The position numbers and the translations under genes are program-made. This document shows, piece by piece, positions 24,987-35,929 of a DNA stretch of 64,000 bases (its first letter is position 1; each line of letters opens with the position of its first letter). Source of the stretch: Endothia cerciana (taxonomy: Eukaryota > Ascomycota > Sordariomycetes > Diaporthales > Cryphonectriaceae); the NCBI GenBank assembly GCA_026119935.1, contig JALRMH010000018.1, forward strand, positions 248,001-312,000, in the 5' to 3' direction. Below the pieces are notes generated by a model. The model ran no database searches. It was not told the DNA's origin and was given only the letters and a program-made list of their open reading frames with translations.

Positions 24987-25660
24987 GACATGCTGGCTTG
25001 TTAGTCACCTGTCCAAGCATCGCACTCTCGGCGGTCTGGGGCAAGCCTTCGAATGCCAATCCGGACGCAGCAGGAGAGCTCCACCGGGCCACCTTTGGCC
25101 TGGCTGCGGCGCCGACGCGTCGCCTCAGGTCCTCCTGCAATTCTAACTTTGCCTTGGGCCGCTCTGGCGCTGGAGGTCACACGGTCGGACACCGAGATAG
25201 CGGTATCCGGGCCCCAGGGGTCTGAAATAGTCCTCCCCCCTCCCCCCAAAAGAGCAGCACAACTTGACCTGTCGAGTGAGGCGCTCGAAGCAGCGGGTGG
25301 TCCGACTCGTTGGCGGGCCAAGGTGGGTGGAGCAAGACCGATGTGCTGTCAGTCAGGCTCCAGCGTTGGTTTCCGGGTGCGCTCACCGCGGGCAGGAAAA
25401 TGGGAGTGGGTGATGGGGACAGCCCAGGTGCGCGCGCACATGGCCCTCCTGACTGAGACGTGGTACTGCAGCAGCGTGAACCGGTCTCTGCCAATCAACG
25501 GCGGTTGGGCTCCTCGAGGCCCGGCTCCATCAGTGTGCATGAGGCAAATCACATCTCGCGATCTGGGTCCACTTCCCGAGAAGGGCATCGTGGGGGGAGA
25601 GAAGGCGTGCTGGCAGGGTAGGGTCCATAATTAGACTGGAAGCCCAACAGTCAAAGCGCT

Positions 25661-25700
25661 GCAGGAGGAGGAGGAGGAGGAGGAGGAGGAGGAGGAGGAG
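25661..25700. repeat. GGA microsatellite
   Basis: About thirteen consecutive GGA/GAG units with no surrounding gene. Confidence 0.9.
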
Positions 25701-25814
25701 CGGTAAAATACTTGGGTTCCTGCAGCGAGCGAGGTTGGGCGTCCTGGTTCCCCGAGTGGATCGGTCCTCGCGCCTGGCTTCTCTGCCTTAGGACCTGATA
25801 TTCATGCGAACCGC

Positions 25815-25998
25815 CGCCCCCCCCCCCCCCCCGGGGGGGGGGGGCCGGGGCCCCCCGGGGGGGCGGGGGGGCGCGGGGGCCCGGGCGNNNNNNNNNNCTT
25901 ATATTATAGGTTTGTCCTAGGCCCCTCCCCCCCCCCCCCCCCCTTTTTTCTACTTTTTTTTTTTTTTTTTTTCTCACCCCCCCCCCCCCCCCCCGGCG
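25815..25998. other. Assembly gap (10 N at 25888-25897) in G/C and T homopolymers
   Basis: Ten N are flanked by long C and G runs on the left and C, T and C runs on the right. The flanks look like consensus failure over a homopolymer region rather than real unique sequence. The true size of the gap is unknown. Confidence 0.9.
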
Positions 25999-26369
25999 GA
26001 TTCAGCCCACGGCGCACGCCTTCGTCGCAGCGTGCCAGCGTGCCACGTCCATCTCAACCTGAAATCCTCGTGGGGAAGAAGGTGGGAGGTCTGTTGGCAG
26101 GGCTCCTGGATGGGTTGATCGAAGCCGAGGCATAGATAAGGCTGCATGGCCCCCGGTCGGCGTGTTTTGGAAGTGCGCAGCCGGCCTTCTCTTAAGAGGC
26201 TCGCACAAGGATAAGAGGAGAATGCGCAGAGACACAGGGCGGTCTGAGCTCCTGGCAGAGGAACCTCGTCATATGATCATTTCACTGGAAACGTCTCATC
26301 CTGTTCAGGATGGTTGTCTAGCGCCCGGCTCCGCGTGTATATCGCTCCCGAGGCCTCCCTAGGGCGACC

Positions 26370-28281
26370 TTACCACTGTGAATTTGTCCTCTCCCTTCGG
26401 AACATACCCCATTCGCTCCCAGTAGTCCCAACATCGAAGCCCCAGTTCGTTGCCCAGGTCTCGAAATCTGCGCCATCGAAGTCACCCAGGTCCATGGTAG
26501 TCGTGGCGTCTTCTGGCCCTAGAGGAGGCTCGTCACCACCCCGCTGCTGCGCAGAGCCCGTGGTATGTGTGGGGGCACCACGGTGACCACCCTGTAGATC
26601 TGCCGTGGCATTTGACTGCGTCGCGGTGGCGGGACCGGCCATGCTCTGCTCCAAGACCTGGTCAAGTCTCCTGGGGATGCTCTTGGCCGCTTGCATGCAG
26701 GATGCGTGGTTCGGCTGCTCGGGGCTGGCGAGGCTCTCCAGCTGAGACACCAACACGGAGAGGTTGCAGAACAGGGAGGCTTTGCTTATGGATGGGCGGG
26801 AGGTGCCGTACCGGATCTCGGATGGCATCTTGCAAGGCTGTAGTCCTGTAATGATTTGTAGTCAGCATCTTCCTTGTAAAGAATCACGGGGAATGCAGTC
26901 GAGACTTCCAGAGTCGGGAGATTCGCAGGAGACGTCTGTCCTCTTCCAGGATGCCTCGAAACACAGGCCAGGACACCCAATAGGCCACAAACTGGTTCGC
27001 CTGAAGGGCAGGAACATCACTCACAGGACCACGGCACAGGGCAGCGCGTAGAACAGAATCTAGATAGATAGGCTTTGGTCAGCCATCCTACGCGAGACCG
27101 GTTGCGGGATAATGTGCTTGAGGGACATACATCCTCGGCCAGGTCGCGGAGGAAAGTTGCCCTGCCGTGGTCCAGGACACACCTCATGACGCCCTCGAGC
27201 ATCCTCGAAGAGATCTCGAGCAGCTCGGGTGGAGGGGGGGGCGGTGGTGTCCTTGCCGATCATTCTAAAGATATGGAAGTCGACGTGCACCAAGGACAGG
27301 TGTGCCCTTGTCAGCATCTGGCGGACCATGTTGGGCAATTTCGACGAGGTCGTGCCTGGGTCCTGGCCACACCGCAGGTGCTGGGGGAGGGCATTCCAGA
27401 CCCTGTGGCACCGGGCCGAAAGATTCCTAAGGCGGGCTTAGACACATTGTTTCCTCTATCACACTCTTCCCTTCTGCTCCAGAGACAAGTAAACACATAC
27501 CTTAGCTCGCTTTCATCAACCCGCTGTGCCAGGCGGAACTGGAAATCAACGAATCGTCCCGCGGAGCTCACCGAGGATATGGCGCATTCGTGTCCATGTT
27601 GCGGCGGTGTACCTGACTTCTCTGTCCCAGCGGTCTGGCTTCAGTCTACTTCGTAGCTGCTCCAGTCCGTTCGGCTTGAGGGCGAAGAGCTCGTCCTCTG
27701 ACAGATCCAGAGGTGCTTTGGAGTCCGCATATCGATCTGGTGTTCGAGGAGGCTGGTTGAAAACCGCCGCCCATGCCTTATCCATGTTGAACATAACGGC
27801 AAAGAGCCTTCTTCGATACTCGGACAGGAAGAGCGGTGTTACTTCATCCGAGGGTGTTACCTCGCGGGCGAGCCGGAGACTGAGGTTGGCACACCGGAAC
27901 AGTTGGTGCGCCAATCCGGCGTCGCCCCTATCGCCATGCCAGGCGGCAATGTAGTCAAAATAGGAGCGTGCTGCGATCGCGCGTATAAGACCCAGTGATT
28001 CCACCCGAGGGGTCGCCCCGGAGAACAGCGCGCAGAACAACCCTGCATCGAGGGATGGGGTGATGATGACCGCGGATGATGATGCGTCTACCACATCTCT
28101 GGCAAGCTGCGAAATACTGCAGGCGCTTTCGGCGGTCCCCTCACCACTGGGTTCCTCGAGCCGCAAGGCTGCTCTTGAGGGAGGCTATGAGCCGGCGCAC
28201 GACTGGGGGCGGGACAACTGTGATCTCTCTGAATGATAAGCCATCCTCGACGAGCTTCCGGCGCCGACAGGCCGCACACAT
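26370..28281 (-). pseudogene. Zn2Cys6-type fungal transcription factor, truncated and frameshifted
   Basis: A nuclear pathway regulator that has decayed. The middle-homology domain is clear at 27546-28166: EYRRRLFAVMFNMDKAWAAV followed by FNQPPRTPDRYADSKAPLDL, the classic fungal_trans block. Downstream exons read NLSARCHRVWNALPQHLR (after an intron with donor GTATGT near 27500) and SRMLEGVMRCVLDHGRATFL. The last exon reads NLSVLVSQLESL and ends with an acidic aromatic tail, DFDGADFETWATNWGF, at 26370. The frame breaks at 27546-27552 (one extra T) and at the 8-G run 27234-27241. The N-terminus at 28281 reads MCAACRRRKL, the first half of a Zn2Cys6 cluster. The other Cys residues and most of the linker are missing. 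It is probably non-functional; the G-run break alone could be a sequencing error. Confidence 0.75.
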
Positions 28282-30456
28282 GTGGGCTGCTCGTGCCCAA
28301 ATTTCCGTTTTCTCTTACGGCAAGGCTCACGAGATGCCTGTGAGCCGTTTCGGCGACGCTCTGTGGTCGACATCCCCAGGGCAACTCCACCGGCGGCGTG
28401 GTGTCGGGGTGACAGCAGCCTTGTGAGGTCGGAGTGACCGGGCACAGGGCGGATTCGGATCAAGCAGAACAAAATCGAAAGGCCTCACAGTCCGCCAGGC
28501 ACCTCTTCAAAGAAGGCACAACCGGAGAGAAAGACGACGGCGTATACAGGCTCTCTTTACCGGCGTAAGCGGACCAGACCACTCCGCGCCGGACTAGACC
28601 TGGGGCCCGCAATCCCTAGCTGAATGACCGGATCGGCTAAGCTACTCCGACGATGATTGAATCCTGGAGTGCCAACCACAACATGTCCGTTCTTGGTCCG
28701 CTCTGCTTGTCAAGACCGTTGATCACGGTCTATGGATCTCAACCATACCACCGCCACTGCGACGGCGAAACACTGACAGGCCCGAGGCGAGATAGACCGT
28801 CAGGTCCGCTCCAACTTCGCCAGATAGCTGCTGCCTTCTTTTTTTATTTAAGCAATCAGTCTCGCCCAACTTAATAGCGTCCTGTGCCAGGCGGGCACTA
28901 TATCGGCCCATTCATCGTTTCGTTCCATGTGACTGTGTGTCTTGCCATCATCAACTTGAAACCTGAATGATGTCTTCTTACCCGTCATCACCAAAGACAA
29001 GCGCAGCGCAGCCCACGCAAGGCTGAGCTGCCCCATCCTAACTCCGAAGGCCCTTCTCACAACCATAGCCACCTTCGTCGAGCTCTGTCAGCTATCGGAA
29101 AAGATGTGGCCTTCTCAGATCTTAGATACCAAATATCATGGCCGGAAACCTGACAAGGCTCTAGGACTACAGAATGACAATCCCTGATAACAATCAACGC
29201 TGTTATAAAAAGAAGGACAGGCCAGTCAAGCCAAGGCCTACCGCGGGGATCAAAATAGAGGCTTTGGTAATGAAACGGTTGCTTCTCCGCTGGAGGGTTG
29301 CGAGATCCGAGGATGCGTCCATATCAGATCTTCTGAGAAATACTATAGATCAACAATACATAGTAGCTGGCTCGTAGCCTGGTGTCCCAACCCCTGCTGG
29401 AATCTCCTCGCGGAGCTTGCCGCGGCCATACATAGTACATGGAAGGACCCAGTCTGACTCACCTTTTTTAATTTGCGTCAAGGCAGAGGTGGGTCGGGGG
29501 GGGGGGGGTGTTCCGGATATTAGGTCTCCGCAGGAGACTTTAGCTTAGCCCAATGTCCACTATGATATGATCTGGCTCGACTCTTCAACTTTGCCTATAT
29601 TCTGTTTGAGGAGCCTTTCCGCGGATTGCAGCGTTTGTACATGCGGACACCGATACTGGTGCCTTTGTTCAAGGAATCTACAGCGCGAGCGTCAACAGGG
29701 ACATCGATTGTCCATGCCTTGGAGACCTTCTTGCAGTTTAAAAAATATGATCGGTATAGACATCCGCAGAGGTAGGAAGACAGATTCTATAGGAGTGCGT
29801 AGAATGATATCGAGGTGCTACGAAGAGGATGTCAGTAAGCAGAGGTCGCTGATTTCCTAGGATCCTTTTATCCCAAGAATGCTCTATTCTGCATGTGGTG
29901 AGTAGGGTTACATTAGCAAAAGTTCACATCCTTAACGCTCGAGTGCAGCCATCCTTCTGGGGATGACACCCGACTTGGGGACCTCGTGTCATGCGGCGGC
30001 TGCCTGTGCTAGCGGCATCGCGAAGGGCGCTATCTCGCAACCGCTCGGTCTTCAATGAGTGCCAGGGGCAGCCATGACAGCCTTGAGCCGCACAGCTGCA
30101 GGCATTGTCCATCTCGCTAGGGAGCGGCTGAACCTATGACCATCAAGCTTAAAGATTGAGTTCTTGGCGTGTCGCCGTAAGAGGAATGGCGCTGAGGCGG
30201 ATGAGATGCATGAGGCCACCAGATTCGACCGGGTTCACGATCCCGCATGGCCCCCGTCAGGGAAAAATTCAGAGTGGCCGGCCCCCTTTCGCTTGTCGCT
30301 CCCGCTCGCCGTCACCTAAAAGACATAAGATGGAGGGACTTTACCTTGCCTGTTGGGGGCCTCTCCTGCATTTTGGTCCTCGCGATATGTCGAAGCGTTC
30401 TCTCGTTCGTTCGTCCCTTTCTGCCGGCTTAGTCCAGTCAGTCTTCGGCGTTCGCC
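28282..30456. other. Intergenic
   Basis: No gene supported over 2.2 kb. A 10-base G-run lies near 29500. Short open frames on the plus strand around 29570-29860 have no recognisable content. The last 200 bases are probably the promoter of the aspartic-protease-like gene. Confidence 0.55.
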
Positions 30457-32568
30457 ATGAGGACGTCCATTCTTTTGGCGCTTGTCAGCGCATCCCTTCA
30501 GCCTGCAAAGGCCGCCGTTCAGTTCTCCTTTGACAAGCAGAAGACTGGTGGGCTCAGAAGTGCCGCTGCCTCCAGAGCCCGCTCGGTCAGCTCGAGTCTT
30601 TCGTACCAGGACACGTCCTATGTCGTCAATGTGACCGTGGGCACCCCAGGTCAACCTGTCTCCCTGCAGCTCTCACCATCGTCTTCGGACACATGGGTCA
30701 TCGACACTCGCTCGGGATATTGTACCTACTCGGAGTATGAATACGACGGTGATGAGTCCGACGACGATACCGTGAACAACTGCATATGGGGAACTTGTAA
30801 GTCGATACAAAATGGGTCTCAAGCCTCCCCCCAGTCCATGAGTCCTTCTCATGTCGCACTTCTTCCCAATCATGGTGAGGTGGGCTGACCGGCCCAAACA
30901 GTCTCCTCTGGAAATTCGAGTAGTTTCAAGCTCCTCGACACGAGTAGTGACGACGACGATGATGATTATTATGGCGGAGACGACGAAGACTTCACCGGAA
31001 CTTCCAGTGGCGGTGGCTACGCATACGGCGAATACATGAGCGACGTCCTCACCATCGGCGGGATGACTGTATCTAATCTGACCATGGGACTGGTGAACGT
31101 TACTTATGACAGCGAGTTCACATCGACATATATAGGAGCTCTGGGCATCGGCTATAACGACAGCTCGTACGACAACCTGCCCAACCGTCTCCAGGAGCAG
31201 GGCTTGATCAACAGTACTGCATACTCGATCTGGGTGGACGACGAGACCGCTAGCTCGGGTAGTCTGCTCTTTGGCGCCATCGACACGACCAAGTTCAATG
31301 GAAACCTGACCCGCCTGGAGTCGGAGTACTATTATTACATGATGATGGTCCAGGTTGTTGGCATCAACGGCTCGACAAGTACCAGCGGTGGACCGGTCGC
31401 CATCACGGCGGACACGGATGACGAGTCTGATTCGACCGACACTATCACGTCAGAGACCGACGGCGACGAGTTCCTGTTCACAGCGATCTTCAGCCCGCCG
31501 GACACCATCTCGACCGTTCCTACGGATATCGCCACGCAGATCTGGTCCATGACCGGGGCTTACTATCACGGCCTGCTCGAGATGGCCGTGGTCTCGTGCA
31601 CCGCCTCGGGTGACTCCACGACCAATTTCACGCTGCAGCTTGGCGGCCAGGGAACGATGGGCCCGATCATATCCGCGTACATGTCCGATCTCGTCGTCCC
31701 GACGAGCGAGGTCAACGTGTCGAAAATGTTGGCTGAATATGGCGCTTACGGCGAGGACGACGACGACGACGACGGCGACGACGGCACGGATACCAACCTC
31801 TGCCTCTTCGGCGTGCAGAACTATACCTATGCGGGGTTCGAGTATACCCTGGGCAGCACGCTCCTGCGGCGCACCTACAGCGTGTTCGACCTCGTGAACA
31901 ACGAGGTGGCCGTGGCACCGGTCAACTTCGACGCCACCGCGACGAGCAACATCGTCCCGTTCGCGAGCTATGGTGCCACGGTCCCCTCGTCCACGCTGAT
32001 CTGCATCTACTCAGAATGCTATAGCGATTCGGGAAGCGGCTCCATCTATGGTCCAGGGTCTGAGGATGGAAACCCCGATGAGACAGAAGGTCTCTCGGGG
32101 GTATTGCCGTTCGGTGCACTGATCGGTATGAGCATTGGCATCGCCGCTGCATGTCTTGCCCTGGGACTCGTGGTCTTCTTCGTCTGGAGACACCGCAGGA
32201 ACAAGAGCGCAGCTGCCAAAGACGCGGAGTCGGCGACCACCGGCGAGGCGGGCGAAGGCGCTCCTTTCATGTCGGCTGCAGGCGCTGAGCCGCCTGCGCC
32301 CGGGACTTCTGCGCCTGAGGCTTCCCGAGCAGCAGCCGCCCCTGAGATGGCAGAAGCTTCTCAAGCGGCCGCCGCAGCGCCTGCTGTAGACAAAGGGAAA
32401 GCCCCGGATCGATCTCCACCTCTACCGCCACGTTCCGAGGAACAAGGAACGACCGGGGCCGGTGAGGCAGCTGAGGAGCATGAGGGGCATGAGGAGGCAC
32501 GGGCTGACGAGGCTTCGGCGCCTCATGATGTCAATGCCGACGAACCGTCGTCAAGCCGTAATGACTAG
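30457..32568 (+). CDS. Membrane-anchored pepsin-fold protein lacking both catalytic Asp (pseudo-aspartic protease)
   Basis: Exons are 30457-30796 and 30902-32568, giving 668 residues. A signal peptide (MRTSILLALVSASLQPAKA) is followed by a pepsin-type A1 fold with the usual YVVNVTVGTPGQPVSLQL approach strand and the SSDTWV strand after the active-site loop. In active enzymes the loop is DTG. Here it is Ser73-Pro-Ser. The second lobe normally has DSGTT before a Ser-x-Leu-Pro strand. Here the segment is AIFSPPDTISTVPTDIATQIW, with Ser311 at the Asp position. An acidic Asp/Glu insertion at about residues 125-140 and another near 397 are yapsin-like. A transmembrane helix at about 514-541 and a 125-residue Ala/Pro/Glu cytoplasmic tail follow. 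The frame is fully open, so this is probably a non-proteolytic surface or binding protein rather than a dead gene. Confidence 0.85.
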
Positions 32569-34059
32569 TACCCTTAATTTCTAATACGGTGGTGCTTCAG
32601 TGAGGGCCATGGAGGTGGATAAGTCTGCATAGAGGAGCATAGCGTTGAACCACAATCAAAGATACCCTTAGAGATACTTCAATATCCTCCCAGGCCGTCC
32701 CCGAGGACCCGGGGCCGCTCCTGTGGCACCGGAGGCGCGTATAAGTGACTCTCATTCCGATGGTGTCCATAGTCGGGTGACACCATAACCCGTCCAAGTC
32801 AAAACGAATTAATGCTTGCTTGTTCTGCACACTCACCTCTCTCTCCCAGGCCGGGGAAGGCGCCGAGGGTTGAAGCCTTCGAGGAAGGTCGACGTCTCAC
32901 GTGTCGCCAAGTGTCCACGGTGGTAGTATCAGCTTAGTGTGGCCTATATGTACATATTATTGGATTAATCGAGTCTCCGACCTCTAGTTAGCGTTCTAAC
33001 GATCGTAGTCGAGTGTATGTACCTCCTGGACGCCACCATCCGGTCTTTTAGTCTACATGAGGCCAGCTATGCTTCCCAGCCTACGCAGGCGAACCAGGAC
33101 AAACTCCTGCAGTTTCATTCTTCTGACCCTATCGGACTTCCACAACTCACCCTGCTTCCCGGCTTTGGGTGACCACGTGACCCGCCTGTAAGCCGCCAGT
33201 GCGAGCGGATGGGTAATCCCAAGCCTTAGTAGCTGTGGCCACCCGTTCCATGGTCGTCCGTTAGAACCTAGAATGGTTGTGGCATGAGCGTTCTCGACCT
33301 AAGCTGGCCTCGCGAGGCATGCGTGTAAGACCGCAGTGAGTAATCTCGGCCCGGGCAATCAGTGTCATCGTGAACTTTATATTCCAGTCACTGGCCCTCG
33401 AGCGAGCATGCTCCGGGATGAAGCCGCACACCTGCCCAAGTCCTTGTAGCCACCCCGTCAGCCCTCCCACCGATCCGTGTGTCCGCCTGCAACAGCCTGA
33501 CCAGAACCTGACAAGCCCGATAGGCCTCACCATCTGACAACACCCTCTGAGAGGTGACCGCTGACGGTTTGTCCCACGGCACGAGGGCTGCAGAGCGCGC
33601 CGCCTGATCGGTTGGGCCACCCGCGGAGGTGCTGATCATTCATCACGGTAGTATCGTGGCTTCACCCTGATAAGCTCGTCAGCGATGCTTGAAGAAGTGA
33701 GGATATGGCGCTGAGGAAGTCCGGTTGCGAATGAGGAACTCAGGCGGCGAACCTCACGGGTGTGCAAGAGACACTTTCCTGGACTGGTGGTCACGATGAT
33801 AGGTGCTAGCTTCAGACCCTACAGCGCGGCGGCGAGGCAACGAGATCTCTCGGCGATATAGTGGGACCGACGCATTACTATCTGAAGGGGGAGGACGGGG
33901 GAAGGGGGAAAATATAAGACCAACAGCGAGGCAACACTCAAATACAAATAAAGAGGCCGATACGACCCGCCGAGGTGTCTGCTCAGCTATCCATCATCCT
34001 CAGATACCCACTACACTCCTCTCAAGAGACAAGAAATCTCCAGCTCCTCATCCTTAGAA
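32569..34059. other. Intergenic
   Basis: No gene supported over 1.5 kb. Two overlapping minus-strand frames near 33261-33640 have no recognisable domain. Confidence 0.55.
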
Positions 34060-34438
34060 ATGTTCTCCCAACTCACCCCTCGTCCTCCTCCTCGCCGCGC
34101 GTGCCCTGGCCTGCGACCCCACCTAGCCTCCCATCAAGGACGCTAACACGGTGACCGTGAAGCTGTACAGCGACAACACGTGCTGAAACGTCGTGCAGAC
34201 GAGGAGCATGGGCGTGCTCGACGAGTGCCACACGTCCAGCGCGGCATTCTTCCCAGACAAGATGGCCGTGGGCCAGAACATGTTCGGCCGCGGCATCCAC
34301 TTCGTCGCGTACGAGAGCACGGACTGCTCAGGGAGCGTCTACGAGTTCGGCTCGCTGACGAACAATGATACCTGCTGGCGGGACGGGCTCGGTCCCACCG
34401 AGGCGCTGCATAGCTTCAAGATGGCAGTCCTGGATTAG
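34060..34438 (+). pseudogene. Small secreted Cys-containing protein, inactivated
   Basis: The start ATG at 34060 opens a hydrophobic leader that goes out of frame after about six codons, in the C-rich stretch 34076-34082. The same leader continues in the +1 frame as LVLLLAARALAC, a plausible signal peptide. The mature part then meets TAG at 34124 and TGA at 34184, and stays open to the TAG at 34436. The mature region has a few Cys, an even mix of polar and hydrophobic residues and about 100 residues, typical of small secreted fungal proteins. Both stops can be derived from single C-to-T changes, as expected from repeat-induced point mutation or deamination, but the copy number is unknown. I do not recognise a family. 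Confidence 0.6.
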
Positions 34439-35033
34439 AGGTGCGTGGAGGAAGCTGGTGTTTGTGGCACCCTGGATTTGGGCTAACACAATGCCGGCAG
34501 GACGAGGATCTGAGACCTGGTGAAAACGGGTCGAAGACGCCCGTGGCGGCATCGGCGAGGCTTCCCGCAGTGCCACTCCGGACTGCCTGGTCAAGTCGTT
34601 GACCTGGACTAGAACGACGAGCTCCGGGCGAAAACCGGGTCAGCAGCGTCACAAGGATCCCTTATGCTGAGGGTGCCCTCCGTACTTGCCAATGGGTTGT
34701 TTCCAACAAACGACTCGGCGGTCTCAAGTACTTAGATAGCAATAAAGGGAAGAAAGTCTCTCAACCTGCCACACCATGTCATTAGCGACGTACGTAGGAA
34801 AATTCCCGACTTCGTCATATTCGGTCTGTGAGAAGTATCACACGTCTCGGCCCAAGGTCCTTGCCGCTGAGCCCGCATCAGATCTGACCGGTGAGGCGAT
34901 AAAGAGGTGCGGCGAGCCTGGTTCGTTGGTGATGTGGGCGCAGCACCGTGGTGATGGAGGAGCCGGCCGTCTCCATGAAATTAGCAGTCAAGGTTGGGCT
35001 GTAGAATCGTCGCGGCTACATCCTTGTCGAGAG
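34439..35033. other. Intergenic
   Basis: No gene seen. It contains the 3' flanks of the small secreted pseudogene and of the minus-strand NAD(P)-binding gene. Confidence 0.5.
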
Positions 35034-35902
35034 TCACGCCTTGTATATGTCTTCATCCTCGCAGCAATCCACACCCTCCCTCACGATCCTCTCGACCGCC
35101 ACCCCGATATCCTCCTGCCCGTCCAGCATATCCACCCAGCAGTTTTTGATGGATCCAATCTCGAGCAAACTCGCAGCAACCTGAGCAACGGCCTCCCTGC
35201 TGCTTTCCCCCCTGCTGGTCTTCGTCTTGCCCAGCTCGACCCCGCCCGCGGGCTTGGTTGTCAGCGTCCCGGGACGCAGGTCGATACCGACGAAGTCGCC
35301 GCCCCTCTTCGCGGACTCCTGGTACAGGGCCTCGTCGGCGGCGATCTTAGCCTTGTAGTAGTCGGGCAGGATCTTGGTGTTGACCTCGAGGGCGTTGGCC
35401 CAGGCGGCGTCGTCCCACCAGCCGGGCTTGTTCCGCCGAGAGCTAAGGTACGAAACCATGAGGAAGCGGTTGATGGAGGCGGAGGCGGCGGAGGCGCGGA
35501 TGAAGTGGATCGCGGCATCACGGTCGATAGCGTAGGTCTGCAGGTTGCGAAGGGTCGTCAGTGAATGCGTACGTTGCTAGAGCTATGTGGTCCAGGATAG
35601 GGACGAAGTATACACACCCTCTCAGCTCCGCCCCTGCCTCCCGCACCGGCGCTCCACACGACGTAGTCGGGCTTCACCTCGTCCAGGATGCTCTTGGCCT
35701 GCGATTCGGACCTGACGTCCTCGATGCTGCGGACGAGGACGTTAAGCTTGCCCTGCAGGCTCTCGCCCAGCTTCTTGATAGTGGGGACCTGCTCCTCGGC
35801 GCGGATAATGCTCGTGACGGTCCATGACTTCTTGAGCAGGATGGGTGTGAGGAGCTGGCTGACCTTGCCGTGGCCGCCGAGGACGAGGACGTGTTTGCTC
35901 AT
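35034..35902 (-). CDS. NAD(P)-binding Rossmann-fold protein, atypical SDR/NmrA type
   Basis: Exons are 35618-35902 and 35034-35537, giving 262 residues. The N-terminus KHVLVLGGHGKVSQLL is a glycine-rich dinucleotide loop at residues about 3-18. It is followed by a basic residue after strand two (TSIIR), which suggests NADP preference. PDYVVWSAGAGG is the strand-four region and AIDRDAAIHFIRAS the following helix, read across the splice. KPGWWDDAAWANAL and a PDYYKAKIAADEAL helix contain the YxxxK of extended or atypical SDRs. GGDFVGIDLRPGTLTTKP is the substrate-side strand. Small cytosolic members of this type act as oxidoreductases or redox sensors; the substrate is unknown. A CCAAAA repeat abuts the start codon on the coding strand. 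Confidence 0.85.
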
Positions 35903-35929
35903 GGTTTTGGTTTTGGTTTTGGTTTTTTT
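35903..35929. repeat. TTTTGG tandem repeat directly upstream of a start codon
   Basis: The unit TTTTGG is repeated about four times. On the coding strand it is CCAAAA, ending directly at the ATG of the NAD(P)-binding protein, so it lies in the 5' leader. Confidence 0.8.

Larger units (their letters stand above)
24987..26369. other. Intergenic with low-complexity sequence and assembly gap
   Basis: No gene supported. It contains a GGA microsatellite and then a block of mirror-like C and G homopolymers around a run of N. A long plus-strand open frame at 25053-25634 is GC-rich and has no recognisable domain, so I treat it as chance. Confidence 0.5.

Noticed and set aside
23735..24991. 418-codon minus-strand frame overlapping the unknown conserved gene
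   Set aside because: The other frame joins to the HYEVSWDGLVYSF exon by a clean intron and has the repeated KRLSNASTLT motif; this one is Arg/Pro-rich noise.
25053..25634. 193-codon plus-strand frame
   Set aside because: GC-rich, no domain, no conserved start context, and next to low-quality sequence.
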